NCBI RefSeq assembly: GCF_900323545.1
Contig: NZ_OOHN01000008.1
Coordinates: forward strand, 1,293,144 to 1,357,143
Source: Actinomyces sp. Marseille-P3109
GTDB lineage: Bacteria; Actinomycetota; Actinomycetes; Actinomycetales; Actinomycetaceae
DNA: 64,000 nt
Direction: 5' to 3'
The notes beneath the pieces are model-generated. The model did not search any database, was not told where the DNA came from, and saw only the letters and a list, made by a program, of their open reading frames with translations. Within the stretch, counting starts at the first letter, position 1. Each line of letters opens with the position of its first letter. This document shows, in pieces, positions 43,531 through 52,679 of this stretch. The position numbers were made by a program, and so were the translations under genes.

Positions 43531-45921
43531 TCACAGGGTCTCGCGCACGGCGCGGGCGGCACCCACGAGACTGGCCAGGCTGGCCTCGGTCTCGGCGTAG
43601 GCGCGGGTCTTGAGGCCGCAGTCGGGGTTGACCCACACCTTCTCGGCGCCCAGGGCGTCCACGGCCCGCTGGAGCAGGTCGGTGCACTCGGCCTGGCTGG
43701 GCACGCGCGGGGAGTGGATGTCCCACACGCCCGGGCCGAGCTGGCGCTCGAAGCCGTGCTCGGCCACGGCGGGCAGGATGTCCATGCGTGAGCGGGATGC
43801 CTCAATGGAGGTGACGTCGGCGTCGAGGTGGTCCACCGCGTCGATGACGACGTCGAACTCGGAGTAGCACAGGTGGGTGTGGACCTGGGTGGCGGGGGCC
43901 GCCCCTCCGGTGGCCAGGCGGAAGGAACCGACGGACCATTCCAGGTAGGCGGGGCGGTCGGCTCGACGCAGCGGCAGTGTCTCGCGGATGGCGGGCTCGT
44001 CGACCTGGATGACACCGATGCCGGCGGCCTCGAGGTCTGCGACCTCCTCGCGCAGGGCCAGGCCCAGCTGGTCGGCGACCTGGGCTCGCGGGATGTCGTC
44101 GCGCACGAAGGACCAGGCCATGATCGTCACCGGACCGGTGAGCATGCCCTTGAGGGGCTTGTCGGTCAGTGACTGGGCGTAGGCCGACCAGGTCACCGTC
44201 ATGGGCTCGGGGCGGGCGACGTCGCCCCACAGGATGGAGGGGCGGGTGCAGCGCGATCCGTAGGACTGGACCCAGCCGTGCTCGGTGGTCACGAAGCCGT
44301 CGAGAAGCTCGGCGAAGTACTGGACCATGTCGTTGCGCTCGGCCTCGCCGTGCACCAGCACGTCCAGGCCGAGGCGCTCCTGGAGGGCGACGACGCTGGC
44401 GATCTCGGTGCGCATGGCGGCGTCGTAGGCGGCCTCGTCGATCTCTCCCCTGCGCCAGGCGGCGCGGGCCTTGCGGATCTCGGCGGTCTGCGGGAAGGAG
44501 CCGATGGTGGTGGTGGGCAGCTCAGGCAGGCCGAGGCGCTCGTCCTGGGCGGTCTTGCGCTCGGCATAGGGGGCGCGAGTGCGGTCGCCCTCCGTGATGG
44601 CATCGACGGCGGCGCGCACCTCGTCGCGGTGCACCCCGGGGTGGGCGGCGCGCTGATGGCGCAGGTCGGCGTCCTGGGCGAGTTCTGCGGCGATGGCCTC
44701 GCGGCCCTGGGCGAGCCCCCTGGCCAGGGTGATGACCTCGCCGACCTTCTGGTCGGCGAAGGCGAGCCAGGAGCGGATCTGCGGGTCGATGGCGGTCTCG
44801 CGCTCGACGTCGTGGGGCACGTGCTGCAGGGAGGTGGAGGTCGCCACAGTGATGGGGGTGCCCTCGGGCAGGCTCTCGCGCAACCGCTCGAGCGTGCTCA
44901 TTGCCTTGTCCAAGTCGGTGCGCCAGATGTTGCGTCCCGAGACGACGCCGGCGACGACGGCCTTGCCCTCGAGAGCGGCCAGGTCACCGGCCTCGGGCAG
45001 GGAGCCGGCCACGAGGTCGAGGCCCACGGCCTCGATCGGGGCCTGCCCGAGCACGGGCAGGGCGTCGCCCAGGGAGCCGTAGGTGCCGGCCACGAGGATC
45101 TGGGGGCGCTCCACGATGGCGCCCAGCCAGGTGTAGGCGTCGCGCACGGCGTCGAGGATGCGCCCGCGATCGATGTTCCAGGAGTCGGAGACCAGAGCCG
45201 GTTCGTCGAGCTGGACCCAGGTGGCGCCGGCCTTGTGCAGGTCCATGAGCAGGTGGCCGTAGGCGTGCAGGACGTCTCCGAGCCGGTCCAGGGGGTGGAA
45301 GCCCTCGGCCGCCTCGTCGGAGGGCTTGGCCATGAGCAGGTAGCTCACCGGTCCCACGACGACGGGGCGGACCTCCACCCCGGTCTCCTTGGCCTCACGG
45401 ACCTGGTCGGCGATGGCGGCGTCCACGTAGCCGATGGGGGTGGAGGCGTCGATCTCGGGGACCAGGTAGTGGTAGTTGGAGTCGAGCCACTTGGTCATCT
45501 CCAGGGCGGGGCGCGCGCCCTCGCCGCGAGCCAGCGTGAAGTAGCCCTCCACGTCGAGGGCGCCGTCGGCGTCCAGCAGGTCACGGAAGCGGGCCGGGGC
45601 GGCACCCAGGGTGGCCGTGACCTGGAGGACCTGGTCGTAAAGGGTGAAGTCCGCGGGAACCGAGGAGGACTGGGTCAGGCCCAGGTCGGCCAGGCGCGTG
45701 CGGGTCGCCGCACGCAGCTCCGAGGCGGCGTGACGGAGCTCGTCGACGTCCAGGTTGCCCTTCCAGAAGGACTCGACGGCGCGCTTGAGCTCGCGGTCCC
45801 TACCGATACGGGGGTAGCCCAGGATAGTGGCGCCCGGCAGACCGACCGCGGGGACCTGCGACTCGGTCAGGGCGATCTCCGCCGGTGAGGCGGTGGTGGC
45901 CGGCTCAGGGGTTGCGCTCAT
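43531..45921 (-). CDS. metE: cobalamin-independent methionine synthase
   Basis: A 796-residue enzyme that transfers a methyl group from 5-methyltetrahydrofolate (polyglutamate) to homocysteine. It has two barrel halves: the N-terminal one begins GATILGYPRIGRDRELKRAV, the C-terminal one LPTTTIGSFPQTAEIRKARA. VHTHLCYSEF and WVNPDCGLKTR carry the zinc-binding His and Cys residues; IQVDEPAIRETLPL lies at the active site. ATG 45921 is used; the metF stop lies 17 bases inside metE, so the two are coupled and share control by the upstream riboswitch. Confidence 0.96.
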   Translation of the reverse strand: MSATPEPATTASPAEIALTESQVPAVGLPGATILGYPRIGRDRELKRAVESFWKGNLDVDELRHAASELRAATRTRLADLGLTQSSSVPADFTLYDQVLQVTATLGAAPARFRDLLDADGALDVEGYFTLARGEGARPALEMTKWLDSNYHYLVPEIDASTPIGYVDAAIADQVREAKETGVEVRPVVVGPVSYLLMAKPSDEAAEGFHPLDRLGDVLHAYGHLLMDLHKAGATWVQLDEPALVSDSWNIDRGRILDAVRDAYTWLGAIVERPQILVAGTYGSLGDALPVLGQAPIEAVGLDLVAGSLPEAGDLAALEGKAVVAGVVSGRNIWRTDLDKAMSTLERLRESLPEGTPITVATSTSLQHVPHDVERETAIDPQIRSWLAFADQKVGEVITLARGLAQGREAIAAELAQDADLRHQRAAHPGVHRDEVRAAVDAITEGDRTRAPYAERKTAQDERLGLPELPTTTIGSFPQTAEIRKARAAWRRGEIDEAAYDAAMRTEIASVVALQERLGLDVLVHGEAERNDMVQYFAELLDGFVTTEHGWVQSYGSRCTRPSILWGDVARPEPMTVTWSAYAQSLTDKPLKGMLTGPVTIMAWSFVRDDIPRAQVADQLGLALREEVADLEAAGIGVIQVDEPAIRETLPLRRADRPAYLEWSVGSFRLATGGAAPATQVHTHLCYSEFDVVIDAVDHLDADVTSIEASRSRMDILPAVAEHGFERQLGPGVWDIHSPRVPSQAECTDLLQRAVDALGAEKVWVNPDCGLKTRAYAETEASLASLVGAARAVRETL

Positions 45922-47119
45922 GCGTTCTCCTTGATGATGGTGGTGTGGGGCTGGACGGAGTGATGGGACAGGGCTGCTGCGCCGGGGAGCCGCAGCGCAG
46001 GAAGGACGGACCGCGGCCGGGCGTCGCCTGGAGGTAGCCGCGGTCCACAGCGTCGCGCACCTCGCGGTCGGGGGCGGCTCCGGCCAGGATGCCGCCCAGA
46101 CGCAGGTGGCTGATGACATCGAGGGCCGGACGGGTCCGGTTGAAGGTGTACAGGTGCAGTCCGGGCGCCCCGGCGCGCAGCAGCGCCGTGGCCAGGTCCA
46201 GCGTGGCGCCGATGCCTCGTTCCACGAGGGTCGCACCGCTGGCCGAGCCCAACGAGGAGTGCAGGCTCTCCGGCACCCGGACCCCGGTGAGCGCCTCGAG
46301 GCGGGTGAGCCGGCGCAGGTCGGTCAGCGGAATGACCCCGGGCAGGATGGGGATGGTCACGCCCGCGTAGGAGGCGGCATTGGTCAGGGCCACGTAGTCG
46401 GCCGGGTCGTAGAAGACCTGGGTGATGGCCAGATCAGCCCCGGCCGCCTGCTTGGCGGCCAGCACCTCGATGGCCTTGATGTGGTCGTTCGTGGCCGGGT
46501 AGGCGGCGACCGCGATGGTGACGTGGCGCTTGCCGTCGCCGAAGAAGTCGGCCTCGACCTCCCGGATGACCCGAACGAGGTCGTCGGCGTGGCGCAGCTC
46601 CCCGGCGACGTCGTCGGCCCGAGTACCGGCAGGAGGGTCGCCGCGCAGGGCCAGGAAGCGTCGCACCCCCATGCGCAGGAAACGGGTGACGATGTCGACG
46701 GCCTCCTGCTTGCAGTATCCGATGCAGGTCAGGTGGGCCATGAGGGGGATGGTGCTGGACTCGAGCACGTGAGCGAGCACCCCCTCGGAGGGGTTGGTCT
46801 CCTCCTGGACCACTCGTACTCGTGGGGTCTCATCCCGCTGTGGCCGCACCGCCCCTATGCGACCCGTGCCGCGCTCCTCCTGGTGGGCTTCCGGCGCTGG
46901 ATCGGTGACGAAGGTGGGCCGGTAGGTCACTGACACGAAGTCGGGGCCGGTGGCCAGGAGCTTGTCGATGCGCCCCCAGGTGGCCGAGGCTGCCTTGCCC
47001 GGGCGCGGGGGGAAGAGCTCCAGACTGACGGTTGGCAGTGGCCGGGTTGCTTCCGCACCGGCGCTGTCTGCCTGCCCGCCATGGCCCCCGCCTGAGGGGG
47101 TGGGCTCGTTGTCTCGCAC
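45905..47119 (-). CDS. metF: 5,10-methylenetetrahydrofolate reductase
   Basis: A 404-residue flavin-dependent reductase that makes the methyl donor used by MetE. VSLELFPPRPGKAASATWGR opens the barrel; FVSVTYRP, HLTCIGYCKQEAVDI, FLALRGDPPAG and ITQVFYDPADYVAL are family motifs. The N-terminal ~25 residues and the Pro/Ser-rich C-terminal ~45 are not conserved. GTG 47119 is chosen because GGAGA sits at the right distance and the riboswitch ends just before it; the open frame extends upstream into the riboswitch. It overlaps metE by 17 bases. Confidence 0.93.
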   Translation of the reverse strand: MRDNEPTPSGGGHGGQADSAGAEATRPLPTVSLELFPPRPGKAASATWGRIDKLLATGPDFVSVTYRPTFVTDPAPEAHQEERGTGRIGAVRPQRDETPRVRVVQEETNPSEGVLAHVLESSTIPLMAHLTCIGYCKQEAVDIVTRFLRMGVRRFLALRGDPPAGTRADDVAGELRHADDLVRVIREVEADFFGDGKRHVTIAVAAYPATNDHIKAIEVLAAKQAAGADLAITQVFYDPADYVALTNAASYAGVTIPILPGVIPLTDLRRLTRLEALTGVRVPESLHSSLGSASGATLVERGIGATLDLATALLRAGAPGLHLYTFNRTRPALDVISHLRLGGILAGAAPDREVRDAVDRGYLQATPGRGPSFLRCGSPAQQPCPITPSSPTPPSSRRTHERNP

Positions 47120-47126
47120 GTCGTCT

Positions 47127-47205
47127 CCATCGATCCTGGCTGAAGCACCCGCGCACCGGGTTGCTGCGGCGTCATCGAACCAGGTCTCTCGGCCGCTCTG
47201 GATGG
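47127..47205 (-). ncRNA. SAM-I-like (S-box) riboswitch before metF-metE
   Basis: Read on the minus strand, the sequence has closing stem CCATC (47205-47201) with GATGG (47131-47127). Conserved SAM-I elements lie in order: CAGAGCGGCCGAGAGA (kink-turn side of P2), GATGACGCCGCAGCAACC (P2/P3 core), then GGTGC and the return to P1. The last P1 bases, GATGGAGA, run into the ribosome-binding site, and the metF GTG is only seven bases further. This suggests SAM-dependent sequestration of the Shine-Dalgarno, i.e. translational control, since no terminator hairpin fits between aptamer and start. Confidence 0.75.
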
Positions 47206-47335
47206 TCGAGCGTATCAAACCACGACCGTCCCCTCGCCCAACCGACGTCCCAGATAATGAGAACATTCGGTCCGACTTCTGTCACACCGTGCCCGCGCGG
47301 GGCAAGCACAGGGCTGGTGCGGGGCTAGCGCGGAA

Positions 47336-47698
47336 CTAGCGCGGAGCTCCGCCCCATCGCTCCCAGCAGGCGAGCCTCTGGGGCGCCGCCCAGCTGTCAT
47401 CACTGGTACCTACCTCGCCCGTGGCCGCCGAGACCACGAGCGCCGCCAGGCCGGGCTCGTCCCGAGCTGCGCAGTCGTGGTCGATCATGCTGAGGAGGGG
47501 CCCCATATGACGCGGCAGCACGCTCCGTCCGATCGCGTCACTGAGCTCTCCGTAAGTGATGACTTCACGGTGCTGAGCGACGTCGATGAGGACGGAGCGT
47601 GCTGCGCTGGTGGACTGGGCCAGCCTCGGGGTGAGCCGGTACATCCTTTCCCCCACGGGAAAACGGTCACCGACGACGATGGCAAGCGGCTGTGGCAC
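47336..47698 (-). CDS. small unknown protein, conserved-looking
   Basis: A 120-residue soluble protein I cannot name. It contains EVITYGELSDAIGRSV and LPRHMGPLLSMIDHDC, then LAALVVSAATGEVG. The ITYGELS-type helix with a following conserved His and Arg recalls the small winged-helix fold of alkyltransferase-like proteins, but their PCHR motif is absent. GTG 47698 is the only reasonable start. It is an isolated gene between the metF leader and a wall-anchored protein gene. Function unknown. Confidence 0.6.
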   Translation of the reverse strand: MPQPLAIVVGDRFPVGERMYRLTPRLAQSTSAARSVLIDVAQHREVITYGELSDAIGRSVLPRHMGPLLSMIDHDCAARDEPGLAALVVSAATGEVGTSDDSWAAPQRLACWERWGGAPR

Positions 47699-47767
47699 AG
47701 TGCGATGATCCGGGATGTCCGGACCCGTTCACAAGATCATGCCGCTGCGCCCCGAGGTCGGCGCTGG

Positions 47768-50242
47768 TCAGCCGGCCATGCGACGACGCACCAGGGTGAT
47801 TCCGCCTCCCGCCGCGATGGCGGCAACCGCCATCGCGATGGCGGTCATGCTCGCGCCGGTCAGCGGAAGCCGACCTCCGCCGGCGGCCGCCGCTGCAGCA
47901 GCCTGCTGTCCCTGGCCGGCCTCCGCACCGGTGCCGGGCTTGGCGACACTGGAGTTCTTCTGGCCGGCACCCGCCTTGGAGCTGGAGGGGTTGGTGCTCT
48001 CGGAGCCGCTGCCCGCCGCCCCGGTGGCGTCAGTGCCGGCTCCGGTGGAGCCGCTGCCCGTCACCCCGGTGGCGTCAGTGCTGGCTCCGGTGGAGCCGCT
48101 GCCGTCCTGGGGCGCAGCGCTGGAGGAGGGCTGGCTGGCGCCGTTTCCACCGTTGTTGCCCGCGTTGCCGGCGTTTCCACCGTTGTTGGCGTTGCCCCCG
48201 TTGTTGTTGCCGGCGTTTCCAGCGTTGTCGCCGGCGTTGTCACCGGCACCGGGAGTGGCGCCGCCGCCCCAGGCCACGTTGACCAGCGCGCCACGGTCCA
48301 CGGCGACGTTGGCGCTCACACCGAGGGTCTTGGCGATGTCCTCCGGCAGCGCGTGGCCGGTGCCGGAGGCGGGACTGCCCTCCTTGAGATGGAAGTCGGA
48401 GGTCTTGTCCATCGGGTTGGCGGACTCCTTGACGAAGAACGGGTTGTTCTCCGGGGAGCCGTGCAGGTCCAGTCCGTTGGACTCCTTGCCGGCGGCCTTC
48501 ACGTTCGAGTCGGCCGTGAAGTCGGCGAGCTTCTCGGCGTTGACCGACTGGGTCGAACGGTCGGCGCCCCAGTTCCACAGGACCGTGGTCGACAGGGTCG
48601 CGGGGTTCTCGTGGCGGTAGTAGGCGTCGTAGTCGATGGTGGAGACCATCTCGTTGGCGTAGACCGCGCCGGAGCCATCATCGTTGGCCCCGCCAAGGAC
48701 CTGGACCATGGCCGAGTACCGCCACTCGTCCCCGGGCTTGGGGGTGGTCTGCTCGGAGGAGAAGATGTTGTTCATGACGGTGGTGTTGGTGGTGTCCCAG
48801 CTCATTCCGTGCTCGGCGCTCCACTTCTGCACCCGAGTGCACACGCCCTGGGCATTGCGGGCGTTGCAGCCGTCAGAGCGGGTGTCCTCCTGGATCCACA
48901 GGCTGGTGAGCGCGTGGGAGACGGTGTTGTTCCACACCCGGGTGTCGTTGGAGCCGGAGATGTGGATGCCCACGCCGGCGCCGGCCACGATGTTGGAGGC
49001 AATGAGGTTGTTGGAGGAGACCTCGTTGAAGATGGCCACCGGGACGTTGACGAAGTAGTTACCGACGATCTCGGAGTCCATCACGCCCTCGTCGAACCAG
49101 ATGCCCGCGCCGCGGTTCTGGTCGTAGGCCGTGGGGTCTGAGATGTCCACGCCGGTGGCCGAGTAGTCCACGGTGTTGTTGGCGAAGCGGATGTTCTTCG
49201 AGTGGGTGATCTTGGTGTCGGCCAGAGTGCAGTAGGCGCCGCAGTCCTTCGTGATGAAGCCGGAGGTGTTGTTGTTCCTCCACAGGTTACCCTCCACCTT
49301 GGCACCGCTGGAGTCGTTGATCCCGAAGGCGTTGGAGCCGTTGTTCTCGAACAGGTTGTTCGTCACCGCGGCGTTGGTGGAGTCGATGACCTGCAGCGCA
49401 CCGGCGGTCGAGGAGTACCGGAAGGTCGAGTTCTCGATGCGGGGGCTGCCGTGCGCGGCCACAACCGTTCCGCCACCGGAGATCGTGCCGATCTCCGGGT
49501 CCTGGTAGTCCCAGCGCTGGACTGCGGAGTACTTCTCCACCGTCAGCCCGGACAGGGCGATGTTGTCGGTGTTGAAGGACAGGGCTCGGGAGTGCTGGAC
49601 GACCTCGACCTGGTGCTGGCTGGGGTCGACGCCGACGACGTAGGACGTGCCCCGGTGGGGCTTGACGTTGTAACCGGCCTGGTTGTTGTTGGGGCTCTTG
49701 AGAGTGACCGGGTCGGGGTCATCGACGAAGAAGGTGGACTCGGTGACCTCCTCACGGCTGAGCACCTGGGTCAGGGGCTTGCCGTCGACGAACACCTGCT
49801 CGGGGTGCGCGGCCAGCCCCTCCTTGGCGGGGTCGGCATTGATGGTGCAGACCGTGCAGAAGCGGACCATGTCCTGGCCGGTGGACCACTTCCCGTCACC
49901 TCCTGCACTCCAGTTGGTGGGGACCTCGGCGCCAGTGAGTACCGGCTTGGCGCCCTCGGCGGCCTTGATGGTCACGCCCTTGTCCACAGCGAGCTCACCC
50001 TCGCGGTACGTGCCGTTAGCCAGCTCAATGGTGTCGCCGTTGCCGGCTGCCTTGAGAGCGGCTCCGATGGTCTGGAAGGGCTTGGCAGCGGTTCCGTCTC
50101 CCGAGTCCGCCCCTCCCTCGGCTGAGACATGGATGGTGTTGCCGTCCGCAGCAGCCGCTTCTGGCGCATGAGTCACAGCCAAAACAGGCGCCGACAGCGA
50201 TAGAGCGAGTATCGCCATCTGGGCGACGATTCGACGCTTCAT
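47768..50242 (-). CDS. LPLTG wall-anchored right-handed beta-helix protein
   Basis: An 824-residue surface protein. It has an N-terminal signal peptide (about 1-32), a parallel beta-helix of about 600 residues, starting with GDGTAAKPFQTIGAALKAAG (DUF1565/NosD style) and containing many Asn ladders such as NNLFENNGSNAFGINDSSG. Then come an Asn/Gly-rich linker (about 650-690), a Ser/Thr/Gly linker, and a sorting signal LPLTG (792-796) with membrane helix and RRR tail. Sortase would attach it to peptidoglycan. Beta-helix proteins often bind or cleave polysaccharides; no catalytic residues are claimed here. Confidence 0.88.
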   Translation of the reverse strand: MKRRIVAQMAILALSLSAPVLAVTHAPEAAAADGNTIHVSAEGGADSGDGTAAKPFQTIGAALKAAGNGDTIELANGTYREGELAVDKGVTIKAAEGAKPVLTGAEVPTNWSAGGDGKWSTGQDMVRFCTVCTINADPAKEGLAAHPEQVFVDGKPLTQVLSREEVTESTFFVDDPDPVTLKSPNNNQAGYNVKPHRGTSYVVGVDPSQHQVEVVQHSRALSFNTDNIALSGLTVEKYSAVQRWDYQDPEIGTISGGGTVVAAHGSPRIENSTFRYSSTAGALQVIDSTNAAVTNNLFENNGSNAFGINDSSGAKVEGNLWRNNNTSGFITKDCGAYCTLADTKITHSKNIRFANNTVDYSATGVDISDPTAYDQNRGAGIWFDEGVMDSEIVGNYFVNVPVAIFNEVSSNNLIASNIVAGAGVGIHISGSNDTRVWNNTVSHALTSLWIQEDTRSDGCNARNAQGVCTRVQKWSAEHGMSWDTTNTTVMNNIFSSEQTTPKPGDEWRYSAMVQVLGGANDDGSGAVYANEMVSTIDYDAYYRHENPATLSTTVLWNWGADRSTQSVNAEKLADFTADSNVKAAGKESNGLDLHGSPENNPFFVKESANPMDKTSDFHLKEGSPASGTGHALPEDIAKTLGVSANVAVDRGALVNVAWGGGATPGAGDNAGDNAGNAGNNNGGNANNGGNAGNAGNNGGNGASQPSSSAAPQDGSGSTGASTDATGVTGSGSTGAGTDATGAAGSGSESTNPSSSKAGAGQKNSSVAKPGTGAEAGQGQQAAAAAAAGGGRLPLTGASMTAIAMAVAAIAAGGGITLVRRRMAG
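48019..48103 (-). repeat. 45-base tandem repeat in the wall-spanning linker
   Basis: Bases 48019-48058 and 48064-48103 differ at one position and have a 45-base period, encoding a 15-residue Gly/Ser/Thr/Ala unit (related to GSTGASTDATG). A degenerate partial third copy precedes them at about 48000. Slippage here could change linker length between strains. Confidence 0.75.
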
Positions 50243-50428
50243 GGTGTCTCCGTCTCCGTAGTGTTATCAGAACGCCGTTACCCTACCGTGATAAATCGCG
50301 TTTAGCATCCGTTATATCCGCTTACTTCCGAGAGACCCTTCTCTCAACCATGGCGCCCTTACAAACTTGTCCTAGGTGCTACCTGGACCGATGTGCGCTT
50401 TCTGTCTCTTTTCTGCAAGGATCAACCT

Positions 50429-50695
50429 ATGACGTACGCAACACCTCAAGACGCATCCCGGTACTCGGCCGTCTCAGTGTCTGGAAGCATCAAGCTCGGC
50501 CAGTTCCTCAAGCTGGCCGGCCTGGTGGAGGACGGCGCAGAGGCACGCATCGCCATCCAGTCCGGCGACGTCACGGTCAACGGGTCCACGGAGACACGTC
50601 GCGGGCACCATCTCTCCGACGGCGACGTGGTGGTCGTCGATCACCCCACCGGCCGGCTCTGCGCCGTCGTTGAGCAGCTGGGGTCCGAGGAGTGA
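50429..50695 (+). CDS. S4-domain RNA-binding protein (YbcJ-like)
   Basis: An 88-residue protein that is little more than an S4 domain: IKLGQFLKLAGLVEDGAEAR then AIQSGDVTVNGSTETRRGHH and LSDGDVVVVD. It probably binds structured RNA, as do the E. coli YbcJ and B. subtilis YaaA proteins. ATG 50429 follows CAAGGATC; the earlier in-frame ATG at 50393 has no Shine-Dalgarno. It is divergent from the wall-protein gene and converges on the BCCT transporter gene. Confidence 0.85.
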   Translation: MTYATPQDASRYSAVSVSGSIKLGQFLKLAGLVEDGAEARIAIQSGDVTVNGSTETRRGHHLSDGDVVVVDHPTGRLCAVVEQLGSEE

Positions 50696-50744
50696 CCCCG
50701 GACCCCAGGAGGATCGGACAGACACCGGCAGGCGTCGACGGCGG

Positions 50745-52679
50745 CTATCGCGCCTGATCGTCGCCAGGTGCCGTATCGATGTCGTCGCCGATGTCGCTGC
50801 CGCTGACGGCGGACAGCGTGGTGTGCAGCTCGATGGTCTCCACCTCGTGACGCTCGCTGACGGTGGTGACCGCGGTGGTCACCGAGTCGATCAGGACCTG
50901 GTTGGCCAGCGAGTGCCGCAGCAGCATCGGATCATTGTTGAGATCCTTGTAGAGCGAGACGCACAGCAGCAGCATGACGATGACGAACGGCAGGGACGAG
51001 ACGATCGTGATGTCGCGCAGGCCGGTGAGCACCTCCTCGGGATCATCACCTCCGGCGAGCAGCATGGCCGAGGCCACCGCGCCGGTGGCCACGCCCCAGA
51101 AGACGACCGTGAAACGGCTCGGCTCGATCGCCCCTCTTTCCGACAGACCCCCCATGACGATGGAGGCGGAGTCGGCACCGGTGACGAAGAAGATCGCTAC
51201 CAGCACGACCGCCAGGACCATGAGCACGATGAGGACCACTCTGTGCACGGGCATGGCGTTGAGCAGGTCGAACAGGATGGTGTCGAAATCCAGGTCGGGG
51301 GTGCCGTCGCCCTTGAGGTGGGCCAGGGCGTCCGCCGTCCTACCGGCCTGCTCGGCGCGTTCCTGGAGCCCGATGGCGCCACCACCGAAGATGGCGAACC
51401 AGATGAGGGAGACGACCGAGGGGACGAACATGACACCGCTGACAAACTGACGGATGGTGCGGCCACGCGAGATCCGGGCGATGAACATGCCCACGAAGGG
51501 GGTCCAGGAGATCCACCAGGCCCAGTAGAAGATCGTCCAGGAGGACAGCCAGTCGGACATGTCCTTGTTTCCGACCGCCGCGGTGCGCGAGGCCATGGCG
51601 GGCAGCTCATCGATGAAGTCACCGATCGCCGAGGGAATGATATTGAGGATGAACAGTGTGGGCCCACCGACGAAGACGATGATCGCCAGGAGCACGGCCA
51701 GCACCATATTGATGTTCGACAGCCACTGGATGCCCTTCTCGATGCCGGAGATGGCGGAGGCGACGAAGCAGGCGGTCAGGACCGCGATGATCACGACCAG
51801 CATCCCGGAGCTCGACTTGTCGACGAGGTTGGTCGACTCCATCCCGCCACCGATCTGCAGCGCCCCCAGACCCAGGGAGCAGGCGGATCCGAACAGGGTG
51901 GCCACAATCGCCAGGATGTTGATGATGCGCCCTCCGATGCCATCGATGGCTTGGCGCCCGAACAGGGAGGTGAACATCGCGGAGAAGAGCTGGGACCGTC
52001 CCAGGCGGTAGGTTCCGTAAGCCATGCCGAGCCCCACGAGGGCGTACATCGCCCACGGGTAGATGGTCCAGTGGAACAAAGCGGTTCCCATCGCGGTGCT
52101 GGCGGCCTTCGCCGTCTGCGGATCGACAGTGCCCGGTGGAGGCGACATGTAGAAGTACAGCGGCTCACCGACTCCGTAAAAAATCAGGCCGATACCCATC
52201 CCGGTCGCGAACATCATGGAGACCCATGAGCTGGTGCTGTACTCGGGCTCCTCGGCGTCCCCGCCCAGCGGGATCTTGCCGAACCGGGAGGCGGCCACGA
52301 AGATGACGAAGACGACGAACAGGGTTGACGACAGGACGAACAGCCACCCGAAGTTGCTGATCGTCCTGCTCAAGGCCCACTTGGAGACTCGCCCCAGCCC
52401 GTGCCGATCGATGAAGCCCCATGCCACGAAAGCAAGGGTGGCGGTCGCGGCGACGCCGAAGACCACCTTGTCCATTCCCTCACCCGTGTCATGGGGCTGG
52501 CGGGACACCGATCTTCTCAGGCGCTCAAGCAGGTGGCGCTGCCGCCGCTTCACCGTTGCCCGAGACGTCTGAAAGGCCGGTGTGGCGGTTGCCGCCTGGG
52601 ACAGATCCTCTTCGTGTAGGAAAGCCTCCGGCTCCGGTCTGCGCGTCATCGTTGGAGGGTTCAGGTCCTCGTCACTCAT
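50745..52679 (-). CDS. BCCT-family betaine/choline/carnitine transporter
   Basis: A 644-residue secondary transporter. A hydrophilic N-terminus (about 1-70) precedes twelve helices. Family motifs include FATGMGIGLIFYGVGEPLY (about 160-178) and WTIFYWAWWISWTPFVGMF (helix 8 aromatic cage for trimethylammonium substrates). GMGIGL, rather than GMGVG, suggests Na+- or H+-coupled betaine/choline uptake; the exact substrate is unclear. It likely serves osmoprotection. ATG 52679 has GAGG at good distance. Confidence 0.92.
   Translation of the reverse strand: MSDEDLNPPTMTRRPEPEAFLHEEDLSQAATATPAFQTSRATVKRRQRHLLERLRRSVSRQPHDTGEGMDKVVFGVAATATLAFVAWGFIDRHGLGRVSKWALSRTISNFGWLFVLSSTLFVVFVIFVAASRFGKIPLGGDAEEPEYSTSSWVSMMFATGMGIGLIFYGVGEPLYFYMSPPPGTVDPQTAKAASTAMGTALFHWTIYPWAMYALVGLGMAYGTYRLGRSQLFSAMFTSLFGRQAIDGIGGRIINILAIVATLFGSACSLGLGALQIGGGMESTNLVDKSSSGMLVVIIAVLTACFVASAISGIEKGIQWLSNINMVLAVLLAIIVFVGGPTLFILNIIPSAIGDFIDELPAMASRTAAVGNKDMSDWLSSWTIFYWAWWISWTPFVGMFIARISRGRTIRQFVSGVMFVPSVVSLIWFAIFGGGAIGLQERAEQAGRTADALAHLKGDGTPDLDFDTILFDLLNAMPVHRVVLIVLMVLAVVLVAIFFVTGADSASIVMGGLSERGAIEPSRFTVVFWGVATGAVASAMLLAGGDDPEEVLTGLRDITIVSSLPFVIVMLLLCVSLYKDLNNDPMLLRHSLANQVLIDSVTTAVTTVSERHEVETIELHTTLSAVSGSDIGDDIDTAPGDDQAR

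Noticed and set aside
42033..43613. 526-residue open frame opposite hisD
   Set aside because: Antisense shadow of hisD with Gly/Val-rich sequence and no domain.
44278..45888. 536-residue open frame opposite metE
   Set aside because: Antisense shadow of metE; Gly/Val/Asp-rich with no family.
48120..48240. Short Asn/Gly-coding repeats considered as a CRISPR-like array
   Set aside because: They are in-frame low-complexity coding repeats with no regular spacers.
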